Shown: piece after piece, positions 1 to 5,138 of the stretch | Position numbering within the stretch: the stretch's first letter is position 1 | Layout of the letters: every line of letters starts with the position of its first letter | NCBI GenBank assembly: GCA_003646355.1 | Contig: QNFO01000122.1 | Coordinates: forward strand, 1-5,138 | DNA length: 5,138 nt | Reading direction: 5' to 3' | Source of the DNA: Gammaproteobacteria bacterium | Lineage (GTDB): Bacteria > Pseudomonadota > Gammaproteobacteria > Pseudomonadales > Porticoccaceae | Notes under the pieces: generated by a model | What the model saw: only the letters and a program-made list of their open reading frames with translations | What the model was told of the DNA's origin: nothing | Databases searched by the model: none | Program-made: the position numbers and the translations under genes

Positions 1-417
1 CGTAAAAGCACGTTCGAGGATGCTTATACTCAACTTGACTGCATCATGGTGGATTTCGACATTCACCAGGGTGTTACCAAAAGCAACACTATGATTGCTG
101 CGGGCCCCAGGCTTGTTGTTAATGGCGCAGCCACAGTGGATTTGGGAGAAGAAAGCATTGATATGGTGTTGCTACCCCAGCAAAAAAAGAACTTTTTTTC
201 GCGCATGCCACCCGTGAAGGTCAAAGGTCCTTTGAGGGATCCATTGGTACAGGCACTACCTAAAAAAGCTGCTGCGACCACTATTGCGGCAACAGTATTG
301 TTGCCGGGTGTTCTCGTGCCAGCTTACGTGATTGATAAATTCTGGCAACGCGGTGAAAGCGGAGTGTCGGATTGCACTGACTTTGTTAAAAAACAGAGTG
401 CTGAACAAAGTCAGTGA
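1..417 (+). CDS. AsmA-family envelope protein, C-terminal fragment (5' end outside window)
   Basis: The reading frame is open from base 1 to a TGA at 415-417, giving the last 138 residues of a longer protein. The internal ATG at 46 is not the true start. The fragment has the usual ending of AsmA-like proteins: a segment where the product is said to lack or gain a property in an outer beta-strand repeat (GAATVDLGEESIDMVLLPQ), then a short basic stretch, then PVKVKGPLRDPLVQ, then a hydrophobic segment (about fragment residues 95-112) and a single late cysteine (about residue 125). AsmA-family proteins are large, N-terminally anchored inner-membrane proteins of the bridge-like lipid-transfer type, linked to outer-membrane phospholipid homeostasis. 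That role is family knowledge, not visible here. The gene runs in the same direction as mnmG but is separated from it by 125 nt with its own promoter, so it is probably a separate unit. The exact subfamily (AsmA, YhjG or other) cannot be told from this fragment. Confidence 0.78.
   Translation, partial: RKSTFEDAYTQLDCIMVDFDIHQGVTKSNTMIAAGPRLVVNGAATVDLGEESIDMVLLPQQKKNFFSRMPPVKVKGPLRDPLVQALPKKAAATTIAATVLLPGVLVPAYVIDKFWQRGESGVSDCTDFVKKQSAEQSQ
375..416 (+). repeat. 13-bp perfect inverted repeat at the end of the AsmA-family gene
   Basis: The arm CACTGACTTTGTT (375-387) is the exact reverse complement of AACAAAGTCAGTG (404-416), with a 16-nt loop between them. The right arm covers the last codons and the first two bases of the TGA stop. 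No T-run follows on either strand, so this is not a standard rho-independent terminator. It could stabilise the 3' end of the mRNA, assist rho-dependent termination, or be a protein-binding site; the sequence does not decide between these. Confidence 0.75.
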
Positions 418-469
418 AGAGCTGTTCACTGCAACTAGCAACCCCCTAAAAATTGTCTGCTTAGCAGTG
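412..469 (+). repeat. alternative pairing arms downstream of the AsmA-family stop
   Basis: CAGTGAA (412-418), part of the right arm of the preceding 13-bp repeat, can instead pair with TTCACTG (425-431) across a 6-nt loop. The overlapping CACTGC (427-432) can pair with GCAGTG (464-469). Together with the 13-bp repeat this gives four segments in which 1:2 plus 3:4 competes with 2:3. There is no U-tract after the last arm, so a terminator function is not supported. The arms lie just upstream of the mnmG -35 element. Confidence 0.45.
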
Positions 470-471
470 CT

Positions 472-499
472 TTGGCGATAGCTTTTATCTTGCTACAAT
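472..499 (+). promoter_or_regulatory. predicted sigma-70 promoter of mnmG (extended -10)
   Basis: A -35 like TTGGCG (472-477, four of six consensus bases) and a -10 TACAAT (494-499, five of six) are separated by 16 bp. TGC directly precedes the -10, making it an extended -10 element. Transcription would start near 505-508, giving a 5' leader of about 35 nt before the mnmG ATG. This is the best promoter in the AsmA-mnmG gap and probably serves mnmG-rsmG-parA-parB. Confidence 0.65.
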
Positions 500-542
500 G
501 GCCGGCTAACTGCACTTTTCGCACGGCTCGTATTAGAAATCT

Positions 543-2438
543 ATGTCCCAAACTCAACGATTTGATGTCATTGTTATTGGCGGTGGTCACGCTGGCACCG
601 AGGCCTGCCTGGCGGCTGCGCGCATGGGCTGTAAAACCCTCTTGCTCAGCCATAACATTGAAACCCTCGGTCAGATGTCTTGTAACCCGGCGATTGGCGG
701 CATTGGCAAAAGTCATTTGGTGAGAGAAGTTGATGCTCTGGGCGGCATCATGGCCCAGGCGGCCGACAAGGCTGGTATTCAATTTCGTATTCTCAATGCC
801 CGTAAAGGCCCCGCAGTGCGCGCTACCCGCGTGCAGGCAGATCGGGCCTTGTACAAAGCGGCGGTGCGTGCTGCTCTTGAGAATCAAGACAACTTATTAA
901 TTTTTCAGCAAGCGGTGGATGATTTAATCACCGAGGGCGACAAGGTTACCGGCGTGGTGACTGAGTCCGGGCTGCAGTTTTTCGCCCCCTCCATCGTGCT
1001 GACCACGGGTACTTTTCTGGCGGGTAAAATCCACGTCGGTATGCAAAACCATGCCGGTGGACGGGCGGGCGAACCACCAGCGGCAACGCTGGCCCAGCGT
1101 TTACGAGAAATGCCCTTTCGCGTCGACCGTTTAAAAACCGGTACACCACCGCGGGTTGATGCCCGCACTGTCGACTTTTCTGATCTACCGGAACAGTGGG
1201 GTGACGAGCCTCGACCGGTGATGTCTTTTTTAGGGAGTACGAATCAGCACCCTAAACAAGTGTGCTGCTGGATTACCCACACCAGTGAAAAGACCCACGA
1301 TATTATCCGTGGTGGCATGGACAGATCACCCCTATACACGGGTGTTATCGACGGCGTTGGCCCGCGCTACTGCCCCTCGATTGAAGACAAAATCGTGCGC
1401 TTCGCCGATAAATCCAGCCACCAGATATTTGTTGAACCCGAGGGTTTAAGCACCTACGAGCTCTACCCCAATGGTATTTCCACCAGCCTGCCCTACGACG
1501 TACAGCTCGATTTATTGCACTCGATTAAAGGTTTCGAGAACGCCCACATAACCCGGCCCGGTTATGCCATCGAATACGATTACTTCAACCCACAAGATCT
1601 GCAGTACTCCCTTGAAACCCGTCACGTGAAGGGCTTGTTTTTTGCCGGTCAGATTAACGGCACCACCGGCTATGAAGAGGCCGCTGCTCAGGGTTTATTG
1701 GCGGGGATTAACGCCGCCCTCAAGGTTAAGGGTGAAGAGGCCTGGTGCCCGCGCCGCGATGAAGCCTACCTGGGTGTGTTGGTCGATGACCTGATTACCA
1801 TGGGTACTCGCGAGCCTTACCGTATGTTTACCAGTCGTGCGGAGTACCGTCTGTTGCTACGTGAAGACAATGCTGACGAGCGCCTAACCGAAAAAGGCCG
1901 TGAACTTGGTTTGGTGGACGATGAGCGCTGGCGCCATTTCAGTGATAAGCGCGAGGCGATTGCCCGGGAAGACGCGAGAATGGCCAGCACCTGGGTGCAA
2001 CCCGGCAGTGCCGAGGCCGTTGCCCTTGAAGCCCACATTGAAAAGCCACTCACCCATGAGTACAACCTGGCGGAGCTAATTAAGCGCCCAGAATTGGACT
2101 ATCAAAAAATTGCCGCTTTGTACGCTGACAGCGATTTACCGGTGGTTGACCCGCAAGTGGCTCAGCAAATTGAAATAAAGGCGAAATACAGCGGTTATAT
2201 TGATCGCCAGCGAGATGATATCGAACGCCTGCGCCGCCATGAAAATACTGCCATCCCCGAAGACTTTGACTACTCAGAAGTGAAGGGTCTATCCAACGAG
2301 GTCAAGCAGAAGCTCGACGAAGCCCGGCCTACTACTTTGGCGCGGGCAGCTCGCACCCAGGGTGTGACCCCGGCGGCGGTTTCCCTGTTACTCATTTATT
2401 TAAAAAAGAGGGCCACAGTGGCTGAAAATTTTGCCTAA
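543..2438 (+). CDS. mnmG: tRNA uridine-5-carboxymethylaminomethyl modification enzyme MnmG (GidA)
   Basis: MnmG is the FAD- and NADH-dependent partner of the GTPase MnmE. The complex installs the carboxymethylaminomethyl (or aminomethyl) group at C5 of wobble U34 in several tRNAs, using methylenetetrahydrofolate; it acts in the cytoplasm. The 631-residue protein matches the E. coli length (629). Visible features are the FAD-binding Rossmann motif [11 protein letters not shown] (about 11-21); [15 protein letters not shown] with the conserved Cys47; family signature [11 protein letters not shown] with the conserved Cys277 (273-283); the second signature [17 protein letters not shown] (368-384); [14 protein letters not shown] (424-437); and the helical C-terminal domain that contacts MnmE (about 550-631, including GLSNEV and GVTPAA). 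The ATG at 543 gives the family N-terminus. Its Shine-Dalgarno sequence is poor (TTAGAAAT). The stop overlaps the rsmG start by 8 nt, suggesting translational coupling. No key residue is missing. mnmE is not in the window. Confidence 0.98.
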   Translation: MSQTQRFDVIVIGGGHAGTEACLAAARMGCKTLLLSHNIETLGQMSCNPAIGGIGKSHLVREVDALGGIMAQAADKAGIQFRILNARKGPAVRATRVQADRALYKAAVRAALENQDNLLIFQQAVDDLITEGDKVTGVVTESGLQFFAPSIVLTTGTFLAGKIHVGMQNHAGGRAGEPPAATLAQRLREMPFRVDRLKTGTPPRVDARTVDFSDLPEQWGDEPRPVMSFLGSTNQHPKQVCCWITHTSEKTHDIIRGGMDRSPLYTGVIDGVGPRYCPSIEDKIVRFADKSSHQIFVEPEGLSTYELYPNGISTSLPYDVQLDLLHSIKGFENAHITRPGYAIEYDYFNPQDLQYSLETRHVKGLFFAGQINGTTGYEEAAAQGLLAGINAALKVKGEEAWCPRRDEAYLGVLVDDLITMGTREPYRMFTSRAEYRLLLREDNADERLTEKGRELGLVDDERWRHFSDKREAIAREDARMASTWVQPGSAEAVALEAHIEKPLTHEYNLAELIKRPELDYQKIAALYADSDLPVVDPQVAQQIEIKAKYSGYIDRQRDDIERLRRHENTAIPEDFDYSEVKGLSNEVKQKLDEARPTTLARAARTQGVTPAAVSLLLIYLKKRATVAENFA

Positions 2439-3084
2439 GTCGTCGAGTGAGGTTTCTGTCGCCCAATTAGATAGCGCACTGCAAGAAGGTATTGTTGCCC
2501 AGGGTTTGCAGGTTGAAGACTCGCAGAGAGCGGCAATGCTGCAATATATCGGCTTACTGCAGCGCTGGAATAAAGCCTATAACCTCACCTCGATAAAAGA
2601 CCCAGTGCAAATGCTCAGTTATCACCTGCTCGACAGCCTCAGTATTGGCCCCCATTTACAGGGGCAATCGTTTATTGATGTTGGCACCGGTGCCGGTTTG
2701 CCGGGCATTCCATTGGCCGTTACTCACCCCGATAAAACCTTCAGCCTGCTCGACAGCAATGGCAAAAAAATACGCTTTCTATTTCAGATAAAGACCGCCC
2801 TGAAATTAAGTAATGTCAAAGAAATGCAGGGCCGAGTTGAGGCCTATAAACCCAAACAGCTCTACGATGGCGTTATTAGCCGGGCTTTTGCGTCATTGAC
2901 GGATATGATTGAAGGCAGTGAGCACTTGCTGGCCCCGGGGGGCTGCTTCTACGCCATGAAGGGACGCTATCCCGATAAAGAGTTGAGCGAGCTACCGAAA
3001 GGCTATAAGGTCGAGCAGGCTATTGCGCTGGATGTGCCCACACTGGATCAGCAACGCCACCTAGTCATCATCAAAAAATCATAA
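2431..3084 (+). CDS. rsmG: 16S rRNA (guanine-N7)-methyltransferase RsmG (GidB)
   Basis: RsmG uses S-adenosylmethionine to methylate N7 of G527 (E. coli numbering) in the 530 loop of 16S rRNA; loss of the family enzyme gives low-level streptomycin resistance. The 217-residue product shows the N-terminal helical segment with [13 protein letters not shown] (42-54), the SAM-binding motif [14 protein letters not shown] (81-94), the acidic residue of motif II in [12 protein letters not shown] (Asp108), the family motif ISRAFASL (149-156) and a typical end, RHLVIIKK. E. coli RsmG is 207 residues, so the N-terminus is slightly long. The start is TTG at 2431, because the frame has no ATG or GTG between the upstream stop at 2401 and codon 36. 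It lies inside the mnmG stop region (8-nt overlap) and has no Shine-Dalgarno at normal distance: AGAGGG at 2407-2412 is about 18 nt away. Initiation is therefore probably coupled to mnmG termination. The precise N-terminus is less certain than the identity. Confidence 0.95.
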   Translation: MPKSSSEVSVAQLDSALQEGIVAQGLQVEDSQRAAMLQYIGLLQRWNKAYNLTSIKDPVQMLSYHLLDSLSIGPHLQGQSFIDVGTGAGLPGIPLAVTHPDKTFSLLDSNGKKIRFLFQIKTALKLSNVKEMQGRVEAYKPKQLYDGVISRAFASLTDMIEGSEHLLAPGGCFYAMKGRYPDKELSELPKGYKVEQAIALDVPTLDQQRHLVIIKKS

Positions 3085-3086
3085 AT

Positions 3087-3091
3087 AAAGG
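3087..3091 (+). promoter_or_regulatory. ribosome binding site supporting the TTG start of parA
   Basis: AAAGG lies 7 nt before the TTG at 3099, in the 14-nt gap after the rsmG stop. This supports the non-ATG start, which also gives the family N-terminus (MTPTYAIANQKGGVGKT). Confidence 0.65.
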
Positions 3092-3098
3092 TTCAGTC

Positions 3099-3902
3099 TT
3101 GACTCCCACCTATGCGATAGCCAATCAGAAAGGCGGTGTTGGTAAAACCACGACAAGTATTAATCTTGCCGCGGCTCTGGCCCATCTCGGCAAAAAAGTG
3201 CTGCTGGTCGATCTCGATCCCCAGGGCAATGCGACCACGGGCTGTGGTGTGGAAAAAGACCAGCTGCAAACCACCATTTATCATGTGCTGACCGGGCGCT
3301 GCACTGCAGATGAAGCCATCATCCCCTGCCTTGAAGCTGGTTATGATTTGATTCCCGCCAACGGCGACTTAACGGCGGCCGAAGTTGAATTAATGCAAAT
3401 TTCTGGTCGAGAAAAACGTTTGCAGAAGGCCTTTCAAAGTCTTGATGATCGTTACGAATATATAATTATCGACTGCCCACCCGCTTTAAGCATGCTCACC
3501 GTCAATGCGTTTGTTGCGAGCAACAGGGTCATCATTCCCATGCAATGTGAATATTATGCATTGGAGGGTTTGTCAGCACTGGTGAATACCATTGCCAAAG
3601 TGGGTAAATTGCTCAACCCAGCTCTGCGGGTCGAGGGTATATTGCGCACCATGTATGACCCGAGAAACAGTTTAACGAAAGATGTTTCTAATCAATTGCA
3701 CAGCCATTTTGGTGACCGGGTTTATCAGACGGTAATACCGAGAAATGTTCGATTGGCTGAAGCGCCGAGTTACGGCCAGCCAATACTGCAATACGATCGC
3801 AGTTCAAAAGGGGCCGCTGCTTATTTGGGCATGGCCAGTGAATTACTCCGCCGCAACTCGTCAAGAGCTGAGAAAGGGCGGCAGCAGCGAGAAAATGGAT
3901 AA
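3099..3902 (+). CDS. parA: chromosome partitioning ATPase ParA (Soj)
   Basis: ParA is the Walker-type ATPase of chromosome segregation. ATP-bound dimers bind the nucleoid non-specifically, and ParB-parS complexes stimulate hydrolysis, which moves the origin region. The 267-residue protein starts almost directly at the deviant Walker A box KGGVGKTT (11-18, signature Lys11 and catalytic Lys16), so it lacks the N-terminal helix-turn-helix of type Ia plasmid ParA and is of the chromosomal Soj type. Further motifs are Walker A' VLLVDLDPQGN (34-44, with Asp38 and Asp40), Walker B YIIIDCPP (121-128, Asp125), MQCEYYALEG (148-157), the MYDPRNSLTKDV segment (about 185-196, site of DNA-contacting basic residues in Soj) and RLAEAPSYGQPI (218-229). 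The C-terminus ends in a basic, polar tail (about 251-267) that looks slightly extended. It starts with TTG preceded by AAAGG, 14 nt after rsmG, and is 3 nt from parB, so it is co-transcribed with both. Confidence 0.97.
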   Translation: MTPTYAIANQKGGVGKTTTSINLAAALAHLGKKVLLVDLDPQGNATTGCGVEKDQLQTTIYHVLTGRCTADEAIIPCLEAGYDLIPANGDLTAAEVELMQISGREKRLQKAFQSLDDRYEYIIIDCPPALSMLTVNAFVASNRVIIPMQCEYYALEGLSALVNTIAKVGKLLNPALRVEGILRTMYDPRNSLTKDVSNQLHSHFGDRVYQTVIPRNVRLAEAPSYGQPILQYDRSSKGAAAYLGMASELLRRNSSRAEKGRQQRENG

Positions 3903-3905
3903 CTT

Positions 3906-4793
3906 ATGAGCGGGAAGAAAAAAGGGCTGGGTAAAGGTCTCGATGCATTGCTTGGCGGTGAGTTGGGCGCACCCATTGAAGAACAAAGGCTTGAGAGCCG
4001 CTCAGAAGAGAATAATGTACAGGGCTTAAAGGAGTTGCCGGTTGAATTCCTGCAGCGCGGCAAGTATCAACCCCGCAAAGATATGAACCCGGCTGCGCTG
4101 GATGAGCTGGCAGAATCCATCCGGCGTCAGGGCATTATGCAGCCAATCATGGTGCGGCCCTTAGCGAAGGACAGTTATGAAATTGTTGCCGGTGAGCGCC
4201 GTTGGCGGGCTGCCCAACTAGCAGGTTTGGCCGCTGTACCTGTCATCGTCAAAGTGATTTCTGATGAAGATGCTATTGCTCTGGCATTAATTGAGAACAT
4301 TCAGCGCGAAGACCTCAATGCCATGGAAGAGGCACTTGCCTTGACTCGCTTACAGCAAGAATTTGGTTACACTCAGACCGAAGTCGCCGACGCGGTGGGT
4401 AAACCGCGCTCGACAGTGGCCAATTTGATGCGCCTCACTGCATTACAGCCGGAGGTGGCATTACTGCTGGAGCGTGGTGATATCGATATGGGCCATGGTC
4501 GAGCACTGTTAGCGCTTGAGGGTACGAGTCAGTTAGAAGTGGCAAGAATAGTTGTCGGCAAGGGTTTGACCGTACGACAGACAGAGGCCTTAGTGCGCCA
4601 ATGGCAGAATAAACAGCAGGCACCAGTACTCGTCACGACGAAAAACCCAGACATTCAACGACTCGAACAAAAACTGTCTGAGCAGCTAGGGGCGGGTGTG
4701 GTAATCCAGCATGGCAGTGGTGGCAAGGGCAAGATGGTCATCCGCTATAACAACCTCGATGAACTCGATGGCATCTTGACCCATATCAAGTAA
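3906..4793 (+). CDS. parB: chromosome partitioning protein ParB (Spo0J), CTP-dependent parS-binding clamp
   Basis: ParB loads on parS sites near the origin, binds CTP, closes into a sliding clamp on DNA and stimulates ParA. The 295-residue product has a basic N-terminal ParA-contacting peptide (KKKGLGKGLDALLG, 4-17), a linker, and the N-terminal CTP-binding domain (about 40-135) with QPRK (55-58), the GERRWRAA box (96-103) and ENIQREDLNAMEEA (130-143). The proline usual in LNP of that last motif is alanine here, a conservative variant. The helix-turn-helix DNA-binding region (about 153-182, YTQTEVADAVGKPRSTVANLMRL) is followed by the C-terminal dimerisation domain (about 245-295) with KGKMVIRYNNLDELDGIL. 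The ATG at 3906 is 3 nt after the parA stop, with only a short GGA (3897-3899) as ribosome binding site, so translation is probably coupled to parA. No parS site was found in the window. Length and domains are normal. Confidence 0.97.
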   Translation: MSGKKKGLGKGLDALLGGELGAPIEEQRLESRSEENNVQGLKELPVEFLQRGKYQPRKDMNPAALDELAESIRRQGIMQPIMVRPLAKDSYEIVAGERRWRAAQLAGLAAVPVIVKVISDEDAIALALIENIQREDLNAMEEALALTRLQQEFGYTQTEVADAVGKPRSTVANLMRLTALQPEVALLLERGDIDMGHGRALLALEGTSQLEVARIVVGKGLTVRQTEALVRQWQNKQQAPVLVTTKNPDIQRLEQKLSEQLGAGVVIQHGSGGKGKMVIRYNNLDELDGILTHIK

Positions 4794-4826
4794 GCTGCGC
4801 ACTTTGTGAATTAGTCCCATAAATAG

Positions 4827-4879
4827 CTAAATATTTTACGATTTTATCGGTTGCTTGAGTACTACATCATGCTTATAAT
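4827..4879 (+). promoter_or_regulatory. predicted strong sigma-70 promoter of the atp operon, with UP-element-like tract
   Basis: A perfect -10 TATAAT (4874-4879) lies 17 bp after TTGCTT (4851-4856, three of six -35 bases, including TTG). Transcription would start near 4886. Relative to that start, the -59 to -38 window (4827-4848) is AT-rich, and AAATATTTT at 4829-4837 fits the distal part of the UP-element consensus; the proximal part fits poorly. The tract could help offset the weak -35. The promoter reads into atpI, leaving a leader of about 108 nt. The start point is an estimate. Confidence 0.68.
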
Positions 4880-4885
4880 GCGCGC

Positions 4886-4993
4886 CCAAAGTGACCTCAC
4901 ATGTCTATCGAAGCTTGATTGCTGTGAAATTAATACCAAGCTTTGGCTCTCACTTGAGTCGCGATGTGACTTTGATGATAGAGCAAGCTGCTA
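4886..4993 (+). other. predicted 5' leader of the atp operon, with inverted-repeat structure
   Basis: I see no coding frame in this segment. CAAAGT (4887-4892) and CACAT (4898-4902) near the predicted RNA 5' end are complementary to ACTTTG (4969-4974) and ATGTG (4964-4968) near its 3' end, giving an 11-bp stem with a 5-nt bulge on one side. Inside are two AAGCTT palindromes (4911-4916, 4938-4943) and short local repeats such as CTCA/TGAG (4949-4958). It does not match a riboswitch or leader-peptide pattern that I recognise. Confidence 0.35.
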
Positions 4994-5004
4994 GTGAATA
5001 GCAG
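4988..5004 (+). repeat. hairpin enclosing the predicted atpI start codon
   Basis: CTGCTA (4988-4993) and TAGCAG (4999-5004) are perfect reverse complements around the 5-nt loop GTGAA, whose first three bases are the predicted GTG start of atpI. A G-T wobble (4987/5005) can add a seventh pair. Such a stem may modulate initiation, but the function is inferred only. Confidence 0.5.
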
Positions 5005-5138
5005 TATAGAAGACAAGAGTGGTAGTAAATTAGCATTCAGTTTTATCGGGGTGCAGTTAGCTATTAGTCTATTGGTTGTGGTGAGCACCTTTATAGTGTT
5101 TGACCGCAGGATGGCAGAAGCCGCATTGGTCGGATGCA
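4994..5138 (+). CDS. atpI: ATP synthase subunit I (AtpI), N-terminal fragment (3' end outside window)
   Basis: AtpI is a small inner-membrane protein encoded first in many atp operons; it assists assembly of the c-ring of F1Fo ATP synthase and is not part of the finished enzyme. The window contains the first 48 codons. After a polar N-terminus (about 1-12) there is one hydrophobic segment, LAFSFIGVQLAISLLVVVSTFIVF (about 13-36, the first membrane helix), then a short charged loop DRRMAEAALVGC that resembles the loop before the second helix of AtpI. The family is poorly conserved, so the call also rests on its position directly after parB, where gammaproteobacteria usually carry atpI. The frame has a stop at 4979-4981. 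GTG at 4994 is the first standard start after it and gives a normal N-terminal length. No clear Shine-Dalgarno sequence precedes it (only GAG at 4981-4983), and the start codon sits in a hairpin loop, which suggests weak or regulated initiation. Confidence 0.8.
   Translation, partial: MNSSIEDKSGSKLAFSFIGVQLAISLLVVVSTFIVFDRRMAEAALVGC

Noticed and set aside
182..199. A7/T7 inverted repeat with an in-phase A-AAA-AAG slippery heptamer in the AsmA-family gene
   Set aside because: The -1 frame ends after about 25 codons and I see no stimulatory structure or Shine-Dalgarno-like element. It is more simply Lys-Lys-Asn-Phe-Phe codons.
435..887. 150-codon open frame on the minus strand
   Set aside because: It lies largely antisense to the well-supported mnmG 5' end and the mnmG promoter, and its translation resembles no family I recognise.
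905..1168. Minus-strand open frames inside mnmG (also at 1817-2065)
   Set aside because: These are shadows of the mnmG codons, with no recognisable domain or ribosome binding site.
1301..1320. Single DnaA-box-like TTATCCGTG
   Set aside because: Two mismatches to TTATCCACA, located inside mnmG, with no cluster or AT-rich unwinding region; not evidence for an origin.
1618..1633. CACGTG core inside mnmG as a possible parS site
   Set aside because: Only 9 of 16 positions match parS; the flanks (CCCGT and AAGGG) are wrong, and the bases encode ordinary protein sequence.
3821..4063. Minus-strand open frame across the parA-parB junction
   Set aside because: It is antisense to two clear genes and shows low-complexity Ser/Pro/Phe composition typical of a shadow frame.
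4821..4849. Possible rho-independent terminator after parB (AAATA/TATTT and CGAT/ATCG stems)
   Set aside because: The stems are only 4-5 bp and AT-rich, with no GC-rich stem followed by a T-run; the tract is better explained as the region upstream of the atp promoter.
4923..4969. TGTGA motifs as possible CRP sites
   Set aside because: Neither TGTGA (4923-4927, 4965-4969) has a matching TCACA six bases downstream.

Overview
This window is a chromosomal segment of a gammaproteobacterium. It carries the conserved origin-proximal order mnmG-rsmG-parA-parB-atpI, all on the + strand. The proteins are close and colinear with gammaproteobacterial families: for example, MnmG keeps the Cys47 and Cys277 numbering of the E. 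coli protein. The GC content is moderate. The order parA-parB-atpI suggests a pseudomonad- or Cellvibrio-like (possibly marine) lineage, but the sequence alone does not fix a genus.

Layout. Positions 1-417 hold the 3' end of an AsmA-family envelope protein gene that begins outside the window. Its last codons form a 13-bp perfect inverted repeat. Positions 418-542 are intergenic and contain a good extended -10 sigma-70 promoter for mnmG. mnmG (543-2438) overlaps rsmG (2431-3084) by 8 nt. parA (3099-3902) follows after 14 nt and parB (3906-4793) after a further 3 nt. These four genes look like one transcription unit. After parB there is a 200-nt non-coding stretch with no convincing rho-independent terminator. 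It holds a strong promoter (TATAAT with an AT-rich upstream tract resembling an UP element), a leader of about 108 nt, and then the start of atpI (4994-5138, cut by the window edge), probably the first gene of the ATP synthase operon.

Function. MnmG modifies the wobble uridine of several tRNAs together with MnmE. RsmG methylates 16S rRNA. ParA and ParB segregate the replication origin region. AtpI helps assemble the F-type ATP synthase c-ring. The window therefore joins translation fidelity, chromosome partition and energy genes near the origin. No parS site, DnaA-box cluster, mobile element, CRISPR array or RNA gene was seen.

This is an ordinary housekeeping region, and I found no evidence for a new biological system. 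The points most worth a second look are the set of mutually complementary arms between the AsmA-family gene and mnmG, the atpI start codon lying exactly in a hairpin loop, the UP-element-like promoter before atpI, the repeated use of TTG/GTG starts, and an AsmA-family gene rather than mnmE directly upstream of mnmG.
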